From assembly GCA_017630195.1 (NCBI GenBank), contig JAGBVS010000076.1, positions 1 through 35,516 on the forward strand: DNA of 35,516 nt, in the 5' to 3' direction. The stretch is from Bacteroidales bacterium (lineage in GTDB: Bacteria; Bacteroidota; Bacteroidia; Bacteroidales; F082). The notes beneath the pieces were generated by a model, which was not told the DNA's origin, searched no databases, and saw only the letters and a list, made by a program, of their open reading frames with translations. Shown in pieces: positions 1 to 8,973 of the stretch (its first letter is position 1; each line of letters begins with the position of its first letter). The position numbers were made by a program, and so were the translations under genes.

Positions 1-2419
1 CGCCTTGTTCTTCACGGATTGATTTTGTATAAACGATATCGAGAACGTCAGAAAGGATACTCATATAAACGTTGTTATAGAGGTTGTATTCCATATCGCC
101 ATTGTAAATCATATATACAGAAGTCTTAGGATCTTGCATTTCTTTTCTGTAATGTGTTTTGTAGTCGCCTTCAGTGATGCCTAAACCGACGTCTTTCCAG
201 TCTTCTTTGCGGTTTTTCTTCTTCAATGAAGCTAAATATTGTTCAACGAGTGGTTTGAATGTTTCAACGTCGATGTTACCAACAAAGATGAATGTGAAGT
301 TGTTAGGGTCAGCGAAACGGTCTTTGTACATTTCCATTGCTTTAGCATAATCTACTTTGTCGTAGTCTTCAACATTCATTCTCAAACGTAATGGATGGTT
401 GTTGTATAAAACTTTTGTTAAAGAGTCTGACAATGTGAGGTTAGGATTTAACTCCATGTTCTTCAACATAGCTTTTGTACGTTCCATTGTTGATTGGAAT
501 ACTTCTTGGTCGGCGCGTGGAGCTGTGAAGTATAAGTGGATGAGTTGCATCATTGTTTCCAAGTCTTTAGGAGAACAAGAGCCGTTCATAGCTTCTGAAT
601 AAGTGTAGATGCTTGGATAAACGTCAACTTTCTTGCCAGCCAAAACTTTTGGAAGGTCTATTGCGCTGAATTCGCCAACGCCGCCTAATGTGATGATGTC
701 GCCTAAGTTTTGGAGTGTGTATGGATCATCTTGTGGAAGTGCTGACAAACCGCCTTCGCTGTAAGCTGTCATTCTGATTTCGTCTTCTTTGAATGTTGTT
801 TGTTTGTAGATGACTTTCATGCCGTTGCTGAGTGTCCATTCTGTTGTTCCGAAAACTTCGTTTTGAGCTTCTTTCTTTACTTTACCAGCTTTAGGAAGTT
901 TAGCAATCATAGGGCCGTCGAATACTTCTTCTTCGTAAGCTTCAACTTCCATAGCGAAAGCGTTATTGTACATAGCTAAGAGTTCTTCTTCTGTTGGAAG
1001 TACTTCGCCTTCTTTCTTAGGAGCTGTCAATGTGATGACGAGGTTGTTTTCTGTGAGAAGTTCTTTAGCGTATGCATTGATAGCTTCTAATGGGATGTTA
1101 GGAGCGATTTGTTGTAATAACATATATTCTGTTTCAATGTCCATCATTGGTTCATTGTTCAAGAAATGTTCTAAGTAAACATCAACGAATTTTTCATTTT
1201 CGGTATTGTTTCTTTCGTTGTATTTGCTTTCCATAGCTTTCATATAGTCGGCTTTTGCTCTTTCATATTCTGAAGCTGTGAAACCATATTGAGCCATACG
1301 TTTGTTTTCTGTAACTAAAGCTGTCATAGCTTCATCGATACCTTCAACATCTTTAGGAGATGCTGCGCTTGTCCATGCTTCTTTTGTTGGAGCTAAATAA
1401 TAGTCACCGTAGTAGCTGTAACCGTAAACGAATGGAGGGTTAGGTTTTTGTGTGAGTTCTTGTAATCTGTTGATTTGCATGTTAGAGATTAAAGAAAGGA
1501 TATAATCTGTTACCCAGTAGCTGGCGTCGCCTTTCAATTCATTTGGTGTTGCATCGTGTTTGTAGAATATTTGCAAGCTCATTGATGTCAATTCTGGGTC
1601 AGAAGCGATAGCAACGATAGGTTCTTCGTTGTCTTCAATCATGAAACGTGTTCTTTCTGCTGGATTTACAGGAGCTGGGATGTCGGCGAACATTTCTTTG
1701 ATGCGAGCTTCGATAGCATCTACATCAATATCACCAACGATGATTAAACCTTGGAGGTCTGGACGATACCATTTGTTGTAGTAGTCGCGGATTTCTTGGT
1801 ATGTAAAGTTAGCGATAACTTCTTTAGTACCGATTGGGAGGCGTGCTCCGTAAGGGCTGTTAGGGTACATTTTTGGAAGAATTTCTTCCCAAACGCGTCT
1901 GCTTGCGCCGCCTGTTGTACGTTCTTCTTCGAGGATAACGCCACGTTCGTTGTCTATTTCAGCATCTTCAAGAGCGATGAAGCTTGACCAGTCGTGGAGG
2001 ATGAGGAGACAAGTGTCAACCAAACCTGGGATGTCTGTCTGAACATTTGTAACCATGTAAACTGTTTCGTCGATTGCTGTGTAAGCGTTAAGGTTTTCAC
2101 CGAATTTAACACCTCTGCTTTGGAGGTAGTTTCTTAATGTCATTCCTGGAAGGTTTGTTGTTCCGTTGAATGCCATGTGTTCGAGGAAGTGAGCGAGACC
2201 GCGTTGGTTTTCTTCTTCGAGTACTGAACCGACTTTCTGTGCGATGTAGAAGTCAGCTCTGTTTTCTGGTTTTTCATTGTGACGGATGTAATAAGTCAAT
2301 CCGTTATCCAACTTTCCGTATCTTACGTTAGGGTCCATTGGAAGAGGCATTGCCATTTGGGCAAAACTATTGATACCAAACATCATGATAACCAATAGTG
2401 ATAATAAATGCTTTCTCAT
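1..2419 (-). CDS. Secreted M16-family zinc metallopeptidase (pitrilysin type), 3' end outside window
   Basis: Reading from an ATG at 2419, 806 codons are open to the left edge, so the C-terminus is missing; relatives are about 930-950 residues. The N-terminus is a signal peptide (MRKHLLSLLVIMMFGINSFA, then Q). The inverted zinc motif HFLEH gives H77, E80 and H81, and E158 in the segment EIDNERGVILEEE sits exactly where the third zinc ligand of the family is expected (76 residues after H81). A second, inactive M16 half begins near residue 515 (WTLSNGMKVIYKQ), so this is the two-half, single-chain architecture. Likely role is degradation of peptides in the periplasm. It lies 39 bases downstream of rsmG on the same strand and may share its transcript. 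Family is certain; substrate is unknown. Confidence 0.93.
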   Translation of the reverse strand, partial: MRKHLLSLLVIMMFGINSFAQMAMPLPMDPNVRYGKLDNGLTYYIRHNEKPENRADFYIAQKVGSVLEEENQRGLAHFLEHMAFNGTTNLPGMTLRNYLQSRGVKFGENLNAYTAIDETVYMVTNVQTDIPGLVDTCLLILHDWSSFIALEDAEIDNERGVILEEERTTGGASRRVWEEILPKMYPNSPYGARLPIGTKEVIANFTYQEIRDYYNKWYRPDLQGLIIVGDIDVDAIEARIKEMFADIPAPVNPAERTRFMIEDNEEPIVAIASDPELTSMSLQIFYKHDATPNELKGDASYWVTDYILSLISNMQINRLQELTQKPNPPFVYGYSYYGDYYLAPTKEAWTSAASPKDVEGIDEAMTALVTENKRMAQYGFTASEYERAKADYMKAMESKYNERNNTENEKFVDVYLEHFLNNEPMMDIETEYMLLQQIAPNIPLEAINAYAKELLTENNLVITLTAPKKEGEVLPTEEELLAMYNNAFAMEVEAYEEEVFDGPMIAKLPKAGKVKKEAQNEVFGTTEWTLSNGMKVIYKQTTFKEDEIRMTAYSEGGLSALPQDDPYTLQNLGDIITLGGVGEFSAIDLPKVLAGKKVDVYPSIYTYSEAMNGSCSPKDLETMMQLIHLYFTAPRADQEVFQSTMERTKAMLKNMELNPNLTLSDSLTKVLYNNHPLRLRMNVEDYDKVDYAKAMEMYKDRFADPNNFTFIFVGNIDVETFKPLVEQYLASLKKKNRKEDWKDVGLGITEGDYKTHYRKEMQDPKTSVYMIYNGDMEYNLYNNVYMSILSDVLDIVYTKSIREEQG

Positions 2420-2458
2420 AAAAATGTTGTTTAAATGAATATTGATTTTTTAATTTGT

Positions 2459-3085
2459 TTAATATAAATGTACTACGTATTTTTCAACGAAATAAGGTTC
2501 TGCGTACCATTTGGTTATTGACGTTGTCTTACGTTTCCAATTCTTAGGAACTTCGCGTAACTCATCTTCAATGTCGCCGCCTTTGAGATATAAGATGCCA
2601 CCGGCTTCGATGTCGTTGTGGATACGAAGCTTGTTGCCAACCCAGCCTGCTATCTCAGGAAGTCGTGTCACTGCTCGACTTGTGATGATGTCGAATTTGT
2701 CTTTTATTTTCTCGACACGTTCTTGTACTGCAACAACATTGGTCAGTCCTAATGATTCTGCTACAGCTTGAACTACCTTGATTTTCTTTCCTATGCTATC
2801 GACAAGCATGAAGTCGGTCTGTGGAAACATGATTGCTAATGGTATGCCGGGGAAACCTCCGCCTGTGCCTACGTCCATCACCTTCATGCCTGGTAGAATA
2901 GTGAAGTATTTCGCAATGGCTAATGAATGCAATACGTGGTGTTCATAAAAACAATCCATGTCTTTGCGTGAAATGACGTTGATTTTGCTATTCCAATCTT
3001 CATAAAGTGGTAATAAAGATTGATATTGATTCATCTGAATCTCAGTGAGTTCAGGAAAGTATTTCTTTATTATCGTGTGGTCCAT
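2459..3085 (-). CDS. rsmG: 16S rRNA (guanine-N7) methyltransferase RsmG
   Basis: 208 residues, the normal size for RsmG (GidB), which methylates G527 of 16S rRNA using SAM in the cytoplasm. The SAM-binding loop DVGTGGGFPGIP lies at about 71-82, preceded by the family segment with HHVLHSLAIAKYF and followed by the SRAV motif near 136-139 that is typical of RsmG. The start is ATG at 3085. A Bacteroidota -7 box lies 22 bases upstream, so the gene probably has its own promoter, with the M16 protease following. It is divergent from the glucosaminidase gene. Confidence 0.96.
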   Translation of the reverse strand: MDHTIIKKYFPELTEIQMNQYQSLLPLYEDWNSKINVISRKDMDCFYEHHVLHSLAIAKYFTILPGMKVMDVGTGGGFPGIPLAIMFPQTDFMLVDSIGKKIKVVQAVAESLGLTNVVAVQERVEKIKDKFDIITSRAVTRLPEIAGWVGNKLRIHNDIEAGGILYLKGGDIEDELREVPKNWKRKTTSITKWYAEPYFVEKYVVHLY

Positions 3086-3106
3086 TTACAATTATCTTAA
3101 ATTACG

Positions 3107-3114
3107 CAAAAGTA
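3107..3114 (-). promoter_or_regulatory. Probable -7 box for rsmG
   Basis: On the minus strand the sequence reads TACTTTTG, a perfect match to the Bacteroidota TAnnTTTG element, 22 bases before the rsmG ATG. No convincing -33 TTTG was found at 19-21 bases spacing. Confidence 0.5.
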
Positions 3115-3155
3115 AGAAAAAAAGATAAATATATCTTAATAATATTAGTAAAATA

Positions 3156-3193
3156 GTTGAAATAATAATTATTTGTTGAAATAATAATTATTT
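3156..3193. repeat. Two-copy 19-bp perfect tandem repeat in divergent promoter region
   Basis: The 19-mer GTTGAAATAATAATTATTT occurs twice head to tail (3156-3174 and 3175-3193) between the divergent rsmG and glucosaminidase genes. Each unit contains the palindrome AATAATTATT. It could be slippage or a pair of binding sites; nothing else supports a regulator. Confidence 0.75.
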
Positions 3194-3204
3194 ATTGTAA
3201 GCGT

Positions 3205-3212
3205 TAATTTTG
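3205..3212 (+). promoter_or_regulatory. Possible -7 box for the glucosaminidase gene
   Basis: TAATTTTG matches TAnnTTTG and lies about 24 bases before the chosen ATG at 3236. No -33 element is evident at standard spacing. Confidence 0.4.
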
Positions 3213-3235
3213 TATTTTTACAAAAATTTTTTTTG

Positions 3236-4321
3236 ATGGTAAAAACGCTTAGATATTTCATGTTTATAATAATCATGTTGTTGTGGCATGTTGATGTGCT
3301 GTCGCAAGAAAAATCTAAGGTTGTTTTGGATTATATTGAGAAATATAAGAACATTGCGATGAGGGAGATGCAGGTGTATAAAATACCTGCTTCCATAACT
3401 CTTGCTCAAGGTCTGCTCGAATCGGGCAACGGCAACAGCGAGCTCGCAAAAAAATCAAATAATCATTTCGGAATAAAATGTCATAACACATGGAAAGGCA
3501 AACGTACTTATCACGATGATGATGCCAAGGGCGAATGTTTTCGCGTATATGACTCTCCCGCTGATTCTTACAGAGACCATTCCAAATTCCTCGCTAATGG
3601 ACAGCGTTACGCTTTTCTCTTCGATTTGCAAATAACAGACTATAAGGGTTGGGCTAAAGGATTAAAAAAAGCAGGTTATGCCACATTGCCTGTATATGCA
3701 AATGTTTTGATAAAACTTATTGAGGATTACGACCTTGTGCAATATGACCAGATGGTAGTGAAAGGTAAATTCAAAAATGAAGAAAAGAAGGTCGTGCCTA
3801 AAAAAGAAGATGGTCAGAAGAAGACGTCAAATACGAATAAAAACACTCAGTCGGGTGGCAATAATAGTTCAAACAAAACTGATGTAAACAAAAATAAATC
3901 GAATAATAAGACTGAAAAAGTTGCCGGAACATATACTCCTAATAAGCTGACTGATGCAAAAGTGGTTGGCAAAGCCTATGATGGAAGATATGTTCGTGAG
4001 AATAATGGCGTGAAATTTATTTATGCAAAAGCGGGAGATAATGTACATAAATTGGCTAATGATTTGGAAATGTATGAGTATCAGTTGGTGAAATATAATA
4101 ATCTTGGCAAACGTAGAACATTTAAGGAAAATGAGATTATTTATATAGAGCCAAAGAAGAACAAGGCCTCACGTAAGTATAAATATCATACAATACAAAA
4201 AGGAGAGACTTTGTCGTATGTGTCTCGTCTTTATGGCGTTAAGTTGGAATCAATATACAAGATGAACGGTATGGATGCAAATACCATTCTTTATGTTGGT
4301 GATAATATAAAATTGAGGTAG
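3236..4321 (+). CDS. Secreted glucosaminidase (FlgJ/LytG-like) with two C-terminal LysM-type repeats
   Basis: 361 residues from the ATG at 3236; a TTG codon directly before it is in frame but the ATG is the better start. Residues 1-24 are a signal peptide. Residues about 30-170 form a mannosyl-glycoprotein endo-beta-N-acetylglucosaminidase domain (GH73), with the catalytic glutamate E62 in LAQGLLESGNGNSELA and the family segment NNHFGIKC. Residues 175-235 are a Lys/Asn/Thr-rich linker. Two LysM-like repeats follow, about 260-306 and 315-361; the second (HTIQKGETLSYVSRLYGV) is canonical. The enzyme should cut peptidoglycan glycan strands in the periplasm, with LysM anchoring it to the wall. 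It converges on uvrA, with 117 bases between them. Confidence 0.93.
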   Translation: MVKTLRYFMFIIIMLLWHVDVLSQEKSKVVLDYIEKYKNIAMREMQVYKIPASITLAQGLLESGNGNSELAKKSNNHFGIKCHNTWKGKRTYHDDDAKGECFRVYDSPADSYRDHSKFLANGQRYAFLFDLQITDYKGWAKGLKKAGYATLPVYANVLIKLIEDYDLVQYDQMVVKGKFKNEEKKVVPKKEDGQKKTSNTNKNTQSGGNNSSNKTDVNKNKSNNKTEKVAGTYTPNKLTDAKVVGKAYDGRYVRENNGVKFIYAKAGDNVHKLANDLEMYEYQLVKYNNLGKRRTFKENEIIYIEPKKNKASRKYKYHTIQKGETLSYVSRLYGVKLESIYKMNGMDANTILYVGDNIKLR

Positions 4322-4323
4322 AA

Positions 4324-4400
4324 AGGCTACAAGACCACAAGACTACAAGACCACAAGGTTTTTTGTGATGTAGTGATGTAGTGATGTAGTAATGTAGGCT
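4324..4400. repeat. Short-period tandem repeats between convergent genes
   Basis: Two simple arrays lie side by side: an imperfect CTACAAGACCACAAGA series (about 4327-4358) and an 8-9 base GATGTAGT series (about 4368-4397). The first is the inverse of the CTTGTAGT series found near 8938. No gene or clear terminator hairpin is seen between the two convergent stops. Confidence 0.6.
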
Positions 4401-4438
4401 ATTTTTCTGAAATTTTTAGATTCTGAATTTCTGATATA

Positions 4439-7282
4439 TTAGAGTTCCTCTTTCAAATACTTAGCCGTGAAGCCATTGCCTTTTTTTACTATGCTTTCCG
4501 GTGTTCCTTCACCGATGATGGTTCCGCCTTTTACTCCGCCTTCTGGTCCCATATCGATGATATAGTCGGCGAGTTTTATCACATCTAAATTATGTTCGAT
4601 GATGAGTACGGTGTTGCCTTTTTCTACTAATTTATTCAAGACTTCCATCAAGACTTTTATGTCTTCGAAATGCAATCCTGTCGTTGGTTCGTCTAAGATA
4701 TAAAGAGTCTTGCCTGTATCTTTTTTTGAAAGTTCGGCTGCTAATTTAACGCGTTGAGCTTCGCCACCTGATAATGTTGTCGATGCTTGTCCGAGTGTTA
4801 GATAACCTAATCCTACGTCTTCTAACGCTTGTATTTTTTGTGTTATGAGAGGGATGTTTTCAAAGAATACGAGTGCCTCGCTGATAGTGAGGTTCAACAC
4901 ATCATTGATAGATTTTCCTTTGTAGCGTACTTCCAAAGTCTCTCTGTTGTAACGTTTTCCTTGGCATGTCTCGCACGGGACTTGTACGTCGGGCAGGAAG
5001 TTCATTTCTATGAGACGTACGCCAGCGCCGCAGCATGTCTCGCATCTTCCGCCTTTAACGTTGAAGGAGAATCTTCCGGCTTTGTAGCCTCTGATTTTTG
5101 CTTCTGGCAGTTCGCCGAACAATTTCCTTATTTCGTCAAAAACTTTTGTGTAAGTCGCTGGATTAGAGCGTGGTGTTCTTCCAATAGGAGCCTGGTCTAT
5201 TTCAATGATTTTGTCGATATGTTCCAATCCTTCGATTGATTTATATGGCAATGGCTCTTTTAAGGAGCGATAGAAATGTTTGCTCAAAATAGGGTAGAGT
5301 GTCTCATTGATAAGGCTTGATTTTCCGGAACCGGAAACGCCGGTCACGCAAATCATCATGCCTAATGGTAATTTCAAGGTTACGTTTTTAAGATTATGTC
5401 CTGTCGCACCTTTAATAATAATATATTTGCCGTCAGTGGCTTTACGTCTTTTCTTAGGCACTTCAATTTTTTTCTTGCCATTAAGATAGTCGCAGGTGAT
5501 GCTGTGACCTTTTTTCACATCTTTAGGCGAGCCTTCAAAGGTTATTTCGCCTCCGTGAGAGCCTGCTCCAGGTCCGATGTCAACGATATGATCTGCAGCC
5601 ATCATAGTGTCTTTGTCGTGTTCAACAACGATAATTGAGTTTCCGATGTCGCGCAGTTCCTTTAGCGATTCTATAAGTCTTTGATTGTCGCGCTGATGTA
5701 AGCCTATACTTGGTTCGTCTAAAATATACAAAATGCCAGTAAGCAATGAGCCGATTTGTGTTGCAAGACGAATGCGTTGTGCTTCGCCGCCGGAAAGACT
5801 TTTGGCTGGACGGTTCAGATTCAGATAGTCGATGCCGACATTCAACAAAAAGTTGATACGTTTTTTTATCTCGGATAAAATGTCAGCTGAAATTTCTTTC
5901 TGTTTTTTATTAAGATGATTGGGCAATTCATCAAACCATTTTGCGAGATTAACGATGTCCATTTCTGCCAATTCGGCTATGTTTTTATCGTTAAGTTTGA
6001 AATATAAAGCTTCTTTTTTCAAGCGAGTGCCATGACATTCCGGGCATTGAGTTTCATTCATAAAGCTTGAAGCCCAGCGCTTTATTGCGGTGGATGCGTT
6101 TTCGTCGTTCTGATTAACAATGAAATTTATTATTCCGTCGAAAGTGGCTGTGAATGTTGACATCGTTCCGTATAACTCTTTCGTTACGGTAAAACCATCG
6201 CTGCTGCCATATAATATTGTGTTCAAAGCTTCTTCGCTTACTTCGTTTAATGGTGTGTCTAAGTTGAAGCCATAATGAAGCCCTAAAGTTTCTAACTGAT
6301 TGAAAATCCATGAGTTTTTATATTCTCCAATTGGAGCGAGACCGCCTTTGCGGATACTTTTTTCCATATCGGGAATTATTTTGTTCATGTCGATGACTGT
6401 TATCTCTCCGAGTCCGTTGCATTTCGGACATGCTCCGTATGGTGAGTTGAAAGAGAATGAGTTAGGCTCTGGGTCCTGATATGAAAGTCCGGTAGTAGGA
6501 CACATCAGGAGACGGCTGAAATATCTTACATTGTCGTCGCCTTCTTCCATTATCAACAATAAACCTTTGCCGTGTTTAAAAGCAAGTTCTACGGCTTTGG
6601 ATATTCTGCTTTTATCTTCACCTACAACAACTCTGTCGATAACTATTTCAATATCATGCGTCTTGTATCTATCGACTTGCATTCCAAAACTGAGTTCCTT
6701 TACTTCGCCATCGATGCGCACTCTTAGGAATCCTTGCTGACGTATATTTTCGAATAGTTCTCTATAATGACCTTTGCGAGCTCTTACTACAGGAGCTAAA
6801 ACGTTGATTCTTTTGTTTTTATATGTTTTAGTTATTATGTCGCAAATCTGTTCTTCAGAATAACGAACCATTTTTTCTCCTGTGTTATATGAAAATGGTT
6901 CAGCAACTCTTGCGTACAGAAGTCTAAGATAATCATATATTTCTGTTATGGTTCCGACTGTTGAACGTGGGTTTTTGTTGACAGATTTTTGTTCTATTGA
7001 AATGACGGGACTCAACCCTTTGATGTCGTCAACTTGCGGACGTTCCATATTTCCGATAAACTGGCGAGCGTATGACGACAACGATTCCATGTAGCGTCTT
7101 TGTCCTTCAGCATAAATAGTCTGGAATGCTAATGACGATTTGCCGCTGCCGCTGAGTCCTGTTATTACGACAAGTTTGTTGCGTGGTATTTTAAGGCTTA
7201 TGTCTTTGAGATTGTTTTCCTTAGCACCGTAAATCTCTAAAAAATCTTCTTCTGAAATATTGTTTTTGTCAATCGAGTTCAT
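4439..7282 (-). CDS. uvrA: Excinuclease ABC subunit A (UvrA)
   Basis: 947 residues (E. coli 940). UvrA is the damage-sensing ATPase of nucleotide excision repair and loads UvrB. Visible: Walker A GLSGSGKS at 42-49, ABC signature LSGGEAQR at 496-503, second Walker A GVSGSGKS at about 648-655, second signature at 837-844, and two LDEP Walker B motifs. The insertion zinc module CPECHGTR is present near 413-420 and the C-terminal zinc module has C747, C750, C770 and C773. The first zinc module is abnormal: C261 is followed by T264 instead of Cys, while C285 and C288 are kept. The gene lies 4 bases after the lytic transglycosylase and ends convergently with the glucosaminidase. Confidence 0.98.
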   Translation of the reverse strand: MNSIDKNNISEEDFLEIYGAKENNLKDISLKIPRNKLVVITGLSGSGKSSLAFQTIYAEGQRRYMESLSSYARQFIGNMERPQVDDIKGLSPVISIEQKSVNKNPRSTVGTITEIYDYLRLLYARVAEPFSYNTGEKMVRYSEEQICDIITKTYKNKRINVLAPVVRARKGHYRELFENIRQQGFLRVRIDGEVKELSFGMQVDRYKTHDIEIVIDRVVVGEDKSRISKAVELAFKHGKGLLLIMEEGDDNVRYFSRLLMCPTTGLSYQDPEPNSFSFNSPYGACPKCNGLGEITVIDMNKIIPDMEKSIRKGGLAPIGEYKNSWIFNQLETLGLHYGFNLDTPLNEVSEEALNTILYGSSDGFTVTKELYGTMSTFTATFDGIINFIVNQNDENASTAIKRWASSFMNETQCPECHGTRLKKEALYFKLNDKNIAELAEMDIVNLAKWFDELPNHLNKKQKEISADILSEIKKRINFLLNVGIDYLNLNRPAKSLSGGEAQRIRLATQIGSLLTGILYILDEPSIGLHQRDNQRLIESLKELRDIGNSIIVVEHDKDTMMAADHIVDIGPGAGSHGGEITFEGSPKDVKKGHSITCDYLNGKKKIEVPKKRRKATDGKYIIIKGATGHNLKNVTLKLPLGMMICVTGVSGSGKSSLINETLYPILSKHFYRSLKEPLPYKSIEGLEHIDKIIEIDQAPIGRTPRSNPATYTKVFDEIRKLFGELPEAKIRGYKAGRFSFNVKGGRCETCCGAGVRLIEMNFLPDVQVPCETCQGKRYNRETLEVRYKGKSINDVLNLTISEALVFFENIPLITQKIQALEDVGLGYLTLGQASTTLSGGEAQRVKLAAELSKKDTGKTLYILDEPTTGLHFEDIKVLMEVLNKLVEKGNTVLIIEHNLDVIKLADYIIDMGPEGGVKGGTIIGEGTPESIVKKGNGFTAKYLKEEL

Positions 7283-7286
7283 TTTA

Positions 7287-8303
7287 TTAATTTATTTCTT
7301 CTAATGCTAAAGAATCTTCAAGTAAAAATTGTTCGTCGCCAATCAAATTCATGATATGTCCGTGAGTCATATTGAAAGGTTTCTTTGGAATTTTAATTTC
7401 ATAAATCTCACCTTTATTGACTTTCAATGAGTTGCTTCTTAGCCACGGGTTAAAGACTTTTAAAAGTTTATAAGTGATGTCGTGTTCTTTTGCGAACTCT
7501 GCCCAGTTTTCAATGCTTTTGTCAACTTTTACGATGTCGTATTTATAAGGTTCGTAAGAAAGTTTTGGACTTACGTATATTCCGTGTTTTTCTGGATTTT
7601 CAAAAATGGTTTTTATAGCTAATATGCGAAATACGTAACGTTCTGTCTCTTCTGCCATTAGCATATCGTAATAAGAAGTTACGCCTTGTTCTTTCATAAA
7701 TTTTGATACTCTGGATGAGCCTGCATTATAAGCTGCTGCTACTAATGTCCAGCTGCCGAATCTTTCGTATGCTTTAAGGAAATATTTGCAAGCTGCTTCT
7801 GTCTCTAATTCAACATTATAGCGCATGTCAACTTCCTTGTTTATTTTCAATCCGTATTCTTCTGCTGTGCCTTTCATGAATTGCCAGAAGCCAGCGGCTC
7901 CGGCAGGAGATACGACATTGCTTAAATTGCTTTCAATTACACATAGATATTTGAAATCTTCAGGCACTCCGTGTTTTTGTAAGATTGGTTCAATGACTGG
8001 AAACCAGCGTTTTGAGCGTTTTAACAACACCATCGTGTTGCTGTGGAAATATGTGTTTGACAAAAGCTCTCTTTCGTAGCGTTCTCTGATGTTGAACATT
8101 TCAAGCGGCACTCTTTCACCGGCAAAATAAATGTCGTCGCAAAATTCAATGTCGTTGCTTTGAACGACTATTTGTTCTAATGAAACAGGACGTTTGTTTG
8201 CCGTTCTTATAGCAATGATGCTCATTATAAAAGTAATGACAATCATGAGGATAAGAGCTGCTACTGCAATTATTAAGAGATATTTTGTCTTCTTCGTATT
8301 CAT
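7287..8303 (-). CDS. Membrane-anchored lytic transglycosylase, MltD-like (SLT/GH23)
   Basis: 338 residues with one N-terminal membrane segment (about 8-32), so likely anchored with the catalytic part in the periplasm. The SLT domain spans about 98-205: catalytic glutamate E124 in CVIESNLSNV, then SPAGAAGFWQFM and AAAYNAGSSRV, all hallmark motifs of soluble lytic transglycosylase-type enzymes. The C-terminal part (about 255-307) resembles a weak LysM repeat. Such enzymes cleave MurNAc-GlcNAc bonds with formation of 1,6-anhydro-MurNAc. It sits between rfbC (15 bases) and uvrA (4 bases) on the same strand and is probably cotranscribed with them. Exact Mlt class is inferred. Confidence 0.9.
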   Translation of the reverse strand: MNTKKTKYLLIIAVAALILMIVITFIMSIIAIRTANKRPVSLEQIVVQSNDIEFCDDIYFAGERVPLEMFNIRERYERELLSNTYFHSNTMVLLKRSKRWFPVIEPILQKHGVPEDFKYLCVIESNLSNVVSPAGAAGFWQFMKGTAEEYGLKINKEVDMRYNVELETEAACKYFLKAYERFGSWTLVAAAYNAGSSRVSKFMKEQGVTSYYDMLMAEETERYVFRILAIKTIFENPEKHGIYVSPKLSYEPYKYDIVKVDKSIENWAEFAKEHDITYKLLKVFNPWLRSNSLKVNKGEIYEIKIPKKPFNMTHGHIMNLIGDEQFLLEDSLALEEIN

Positions 8304-8318
8304 ATTTTTATGTCAATT

Positions 8319-8864
8319 TTATATGAAAGGGCTTTCGAAATTTTTAAATAAAGGAGAAGTTTTATCTTTTTCAGATAGTATTGGATTTTCAATATTCCAT
8401 TCGATATTGATGTCAGGGTCGTTCCACAAAATGCTGCATTCCGACTCTTTGTTGTAGAAGTTGGTGCATTTATAGTTGAATATAGTGTCGTCTTCAAGAG
8501 TTAAAAAACCGTGAGCGAAGCCTTCCGGAATCCAGAACATTTCTTTGTTGTCTGCACTTAAAATACGAGATTCCCATTTCCCGTAAGTCAGTGAGTTTCT
8601 GCGTAAATCGACAGCAACATCTAAAACGGAGCCCTTAACTACTCTAACAAGTTTACCTTGTGCGTAAGGTGGCTTTTGAAAATGTAGTCCTCGTAAAACA
8701 CCTTTTGCGGATTGAGATTCATTATCTTGAACGAAATTCATCTCTAAACCGAATTTCGAGAATTTTCTTTTGTTGTACGATTCGTAAAAATATCCTCTAT
8801 CGTCTTTGAAGACAATAGGTTTTATAACTAATAAACCCTCTATAGCAGTTTTGATTATCTCCAT
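8319..8864 (-). CDS. rfbC: dTDP-4-dehydrorhamnose 3,5-epimerase
   Basis: 181 residues, the normal cupin-fold length. Motifs include FKDDRGYFYESYN near 19-31, the catalytic histidine H61 in VLRGLHFQ, and DVAVDLRR near 82-88, followed by WIPEGFAHGFL. The enzyme makes dTDP-L-lyxo-4-hexulose from dTDP-4-keto-6-deoxyglucose, a step in dTDP-rhamnose synthesis for surface polysaccharide. The other rml genes are not next to it in this window, so it is a detached copy. It is downstream of lpdA on the same strand, separated by a 109-base repeat-bearing gap. Confidence 0.93.
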   Translation of the reverse strand: MEIIKTAIEGLLVIKPIVFKDDRGYFYESYNKRKFSKFGLEMNFVQDNESQSAKGVLRGLHFQKPPYAQGKLVRVVKGSVLDVAVDLRRNSLTYGKWESRILSADNKEMFWIPEGFAHGFLTLEDDTIFNYKCTNFYNKESECSILWNDPDINIEWNIENPILSEKDKTSPLFKNFESPFI

Positions 8865-8890
8865 ATTTCAATTTGAATGAATTTTAAAGA

Positions 8891-8935
8891 GAGACGCATC
8901 AATGCGTGTATTTATAGGAAACATTGATACGTCTC
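8891..8935. repeat. Dispersed inverted repeat, copy A
   Basis: 14-base arms GAGACGCATCAATG (8891-8904) and CATTGATACGTCTC (8922-8935) are inverse copies with one mismatch, around a 17-base centre containing TTTATAGGAAA. A second copy in the opposite orientation lies at 34749-34795, with its own centre ATTCCTATAAA. Confidence 0.8.
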
Positions 8936-8937
8936 AA

Positions 8938-8972
8938 CTTGTAGTCTTGTAGTCTTGTTGACTTGTAGTCTT
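8938..8972. repeat. CTTGTAGT simple repeat
   Basis: Imperfect tandem copies of CTTGTAGT with TTGACTTGTAGTC lie directly between the inverted repeat and the lpdA stop. It is the inverse of the array at 4327-4358. Confidence 0.6.
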
Positions 8973-8973
8973 T

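Noticed and set aside
4829-5239. 136-codon plus-strand open frame inside uvrA
   Set aside because: It is antisense to a complete, motif-verified uvrA and its translation shows no recognisable domain; a frame shadow.
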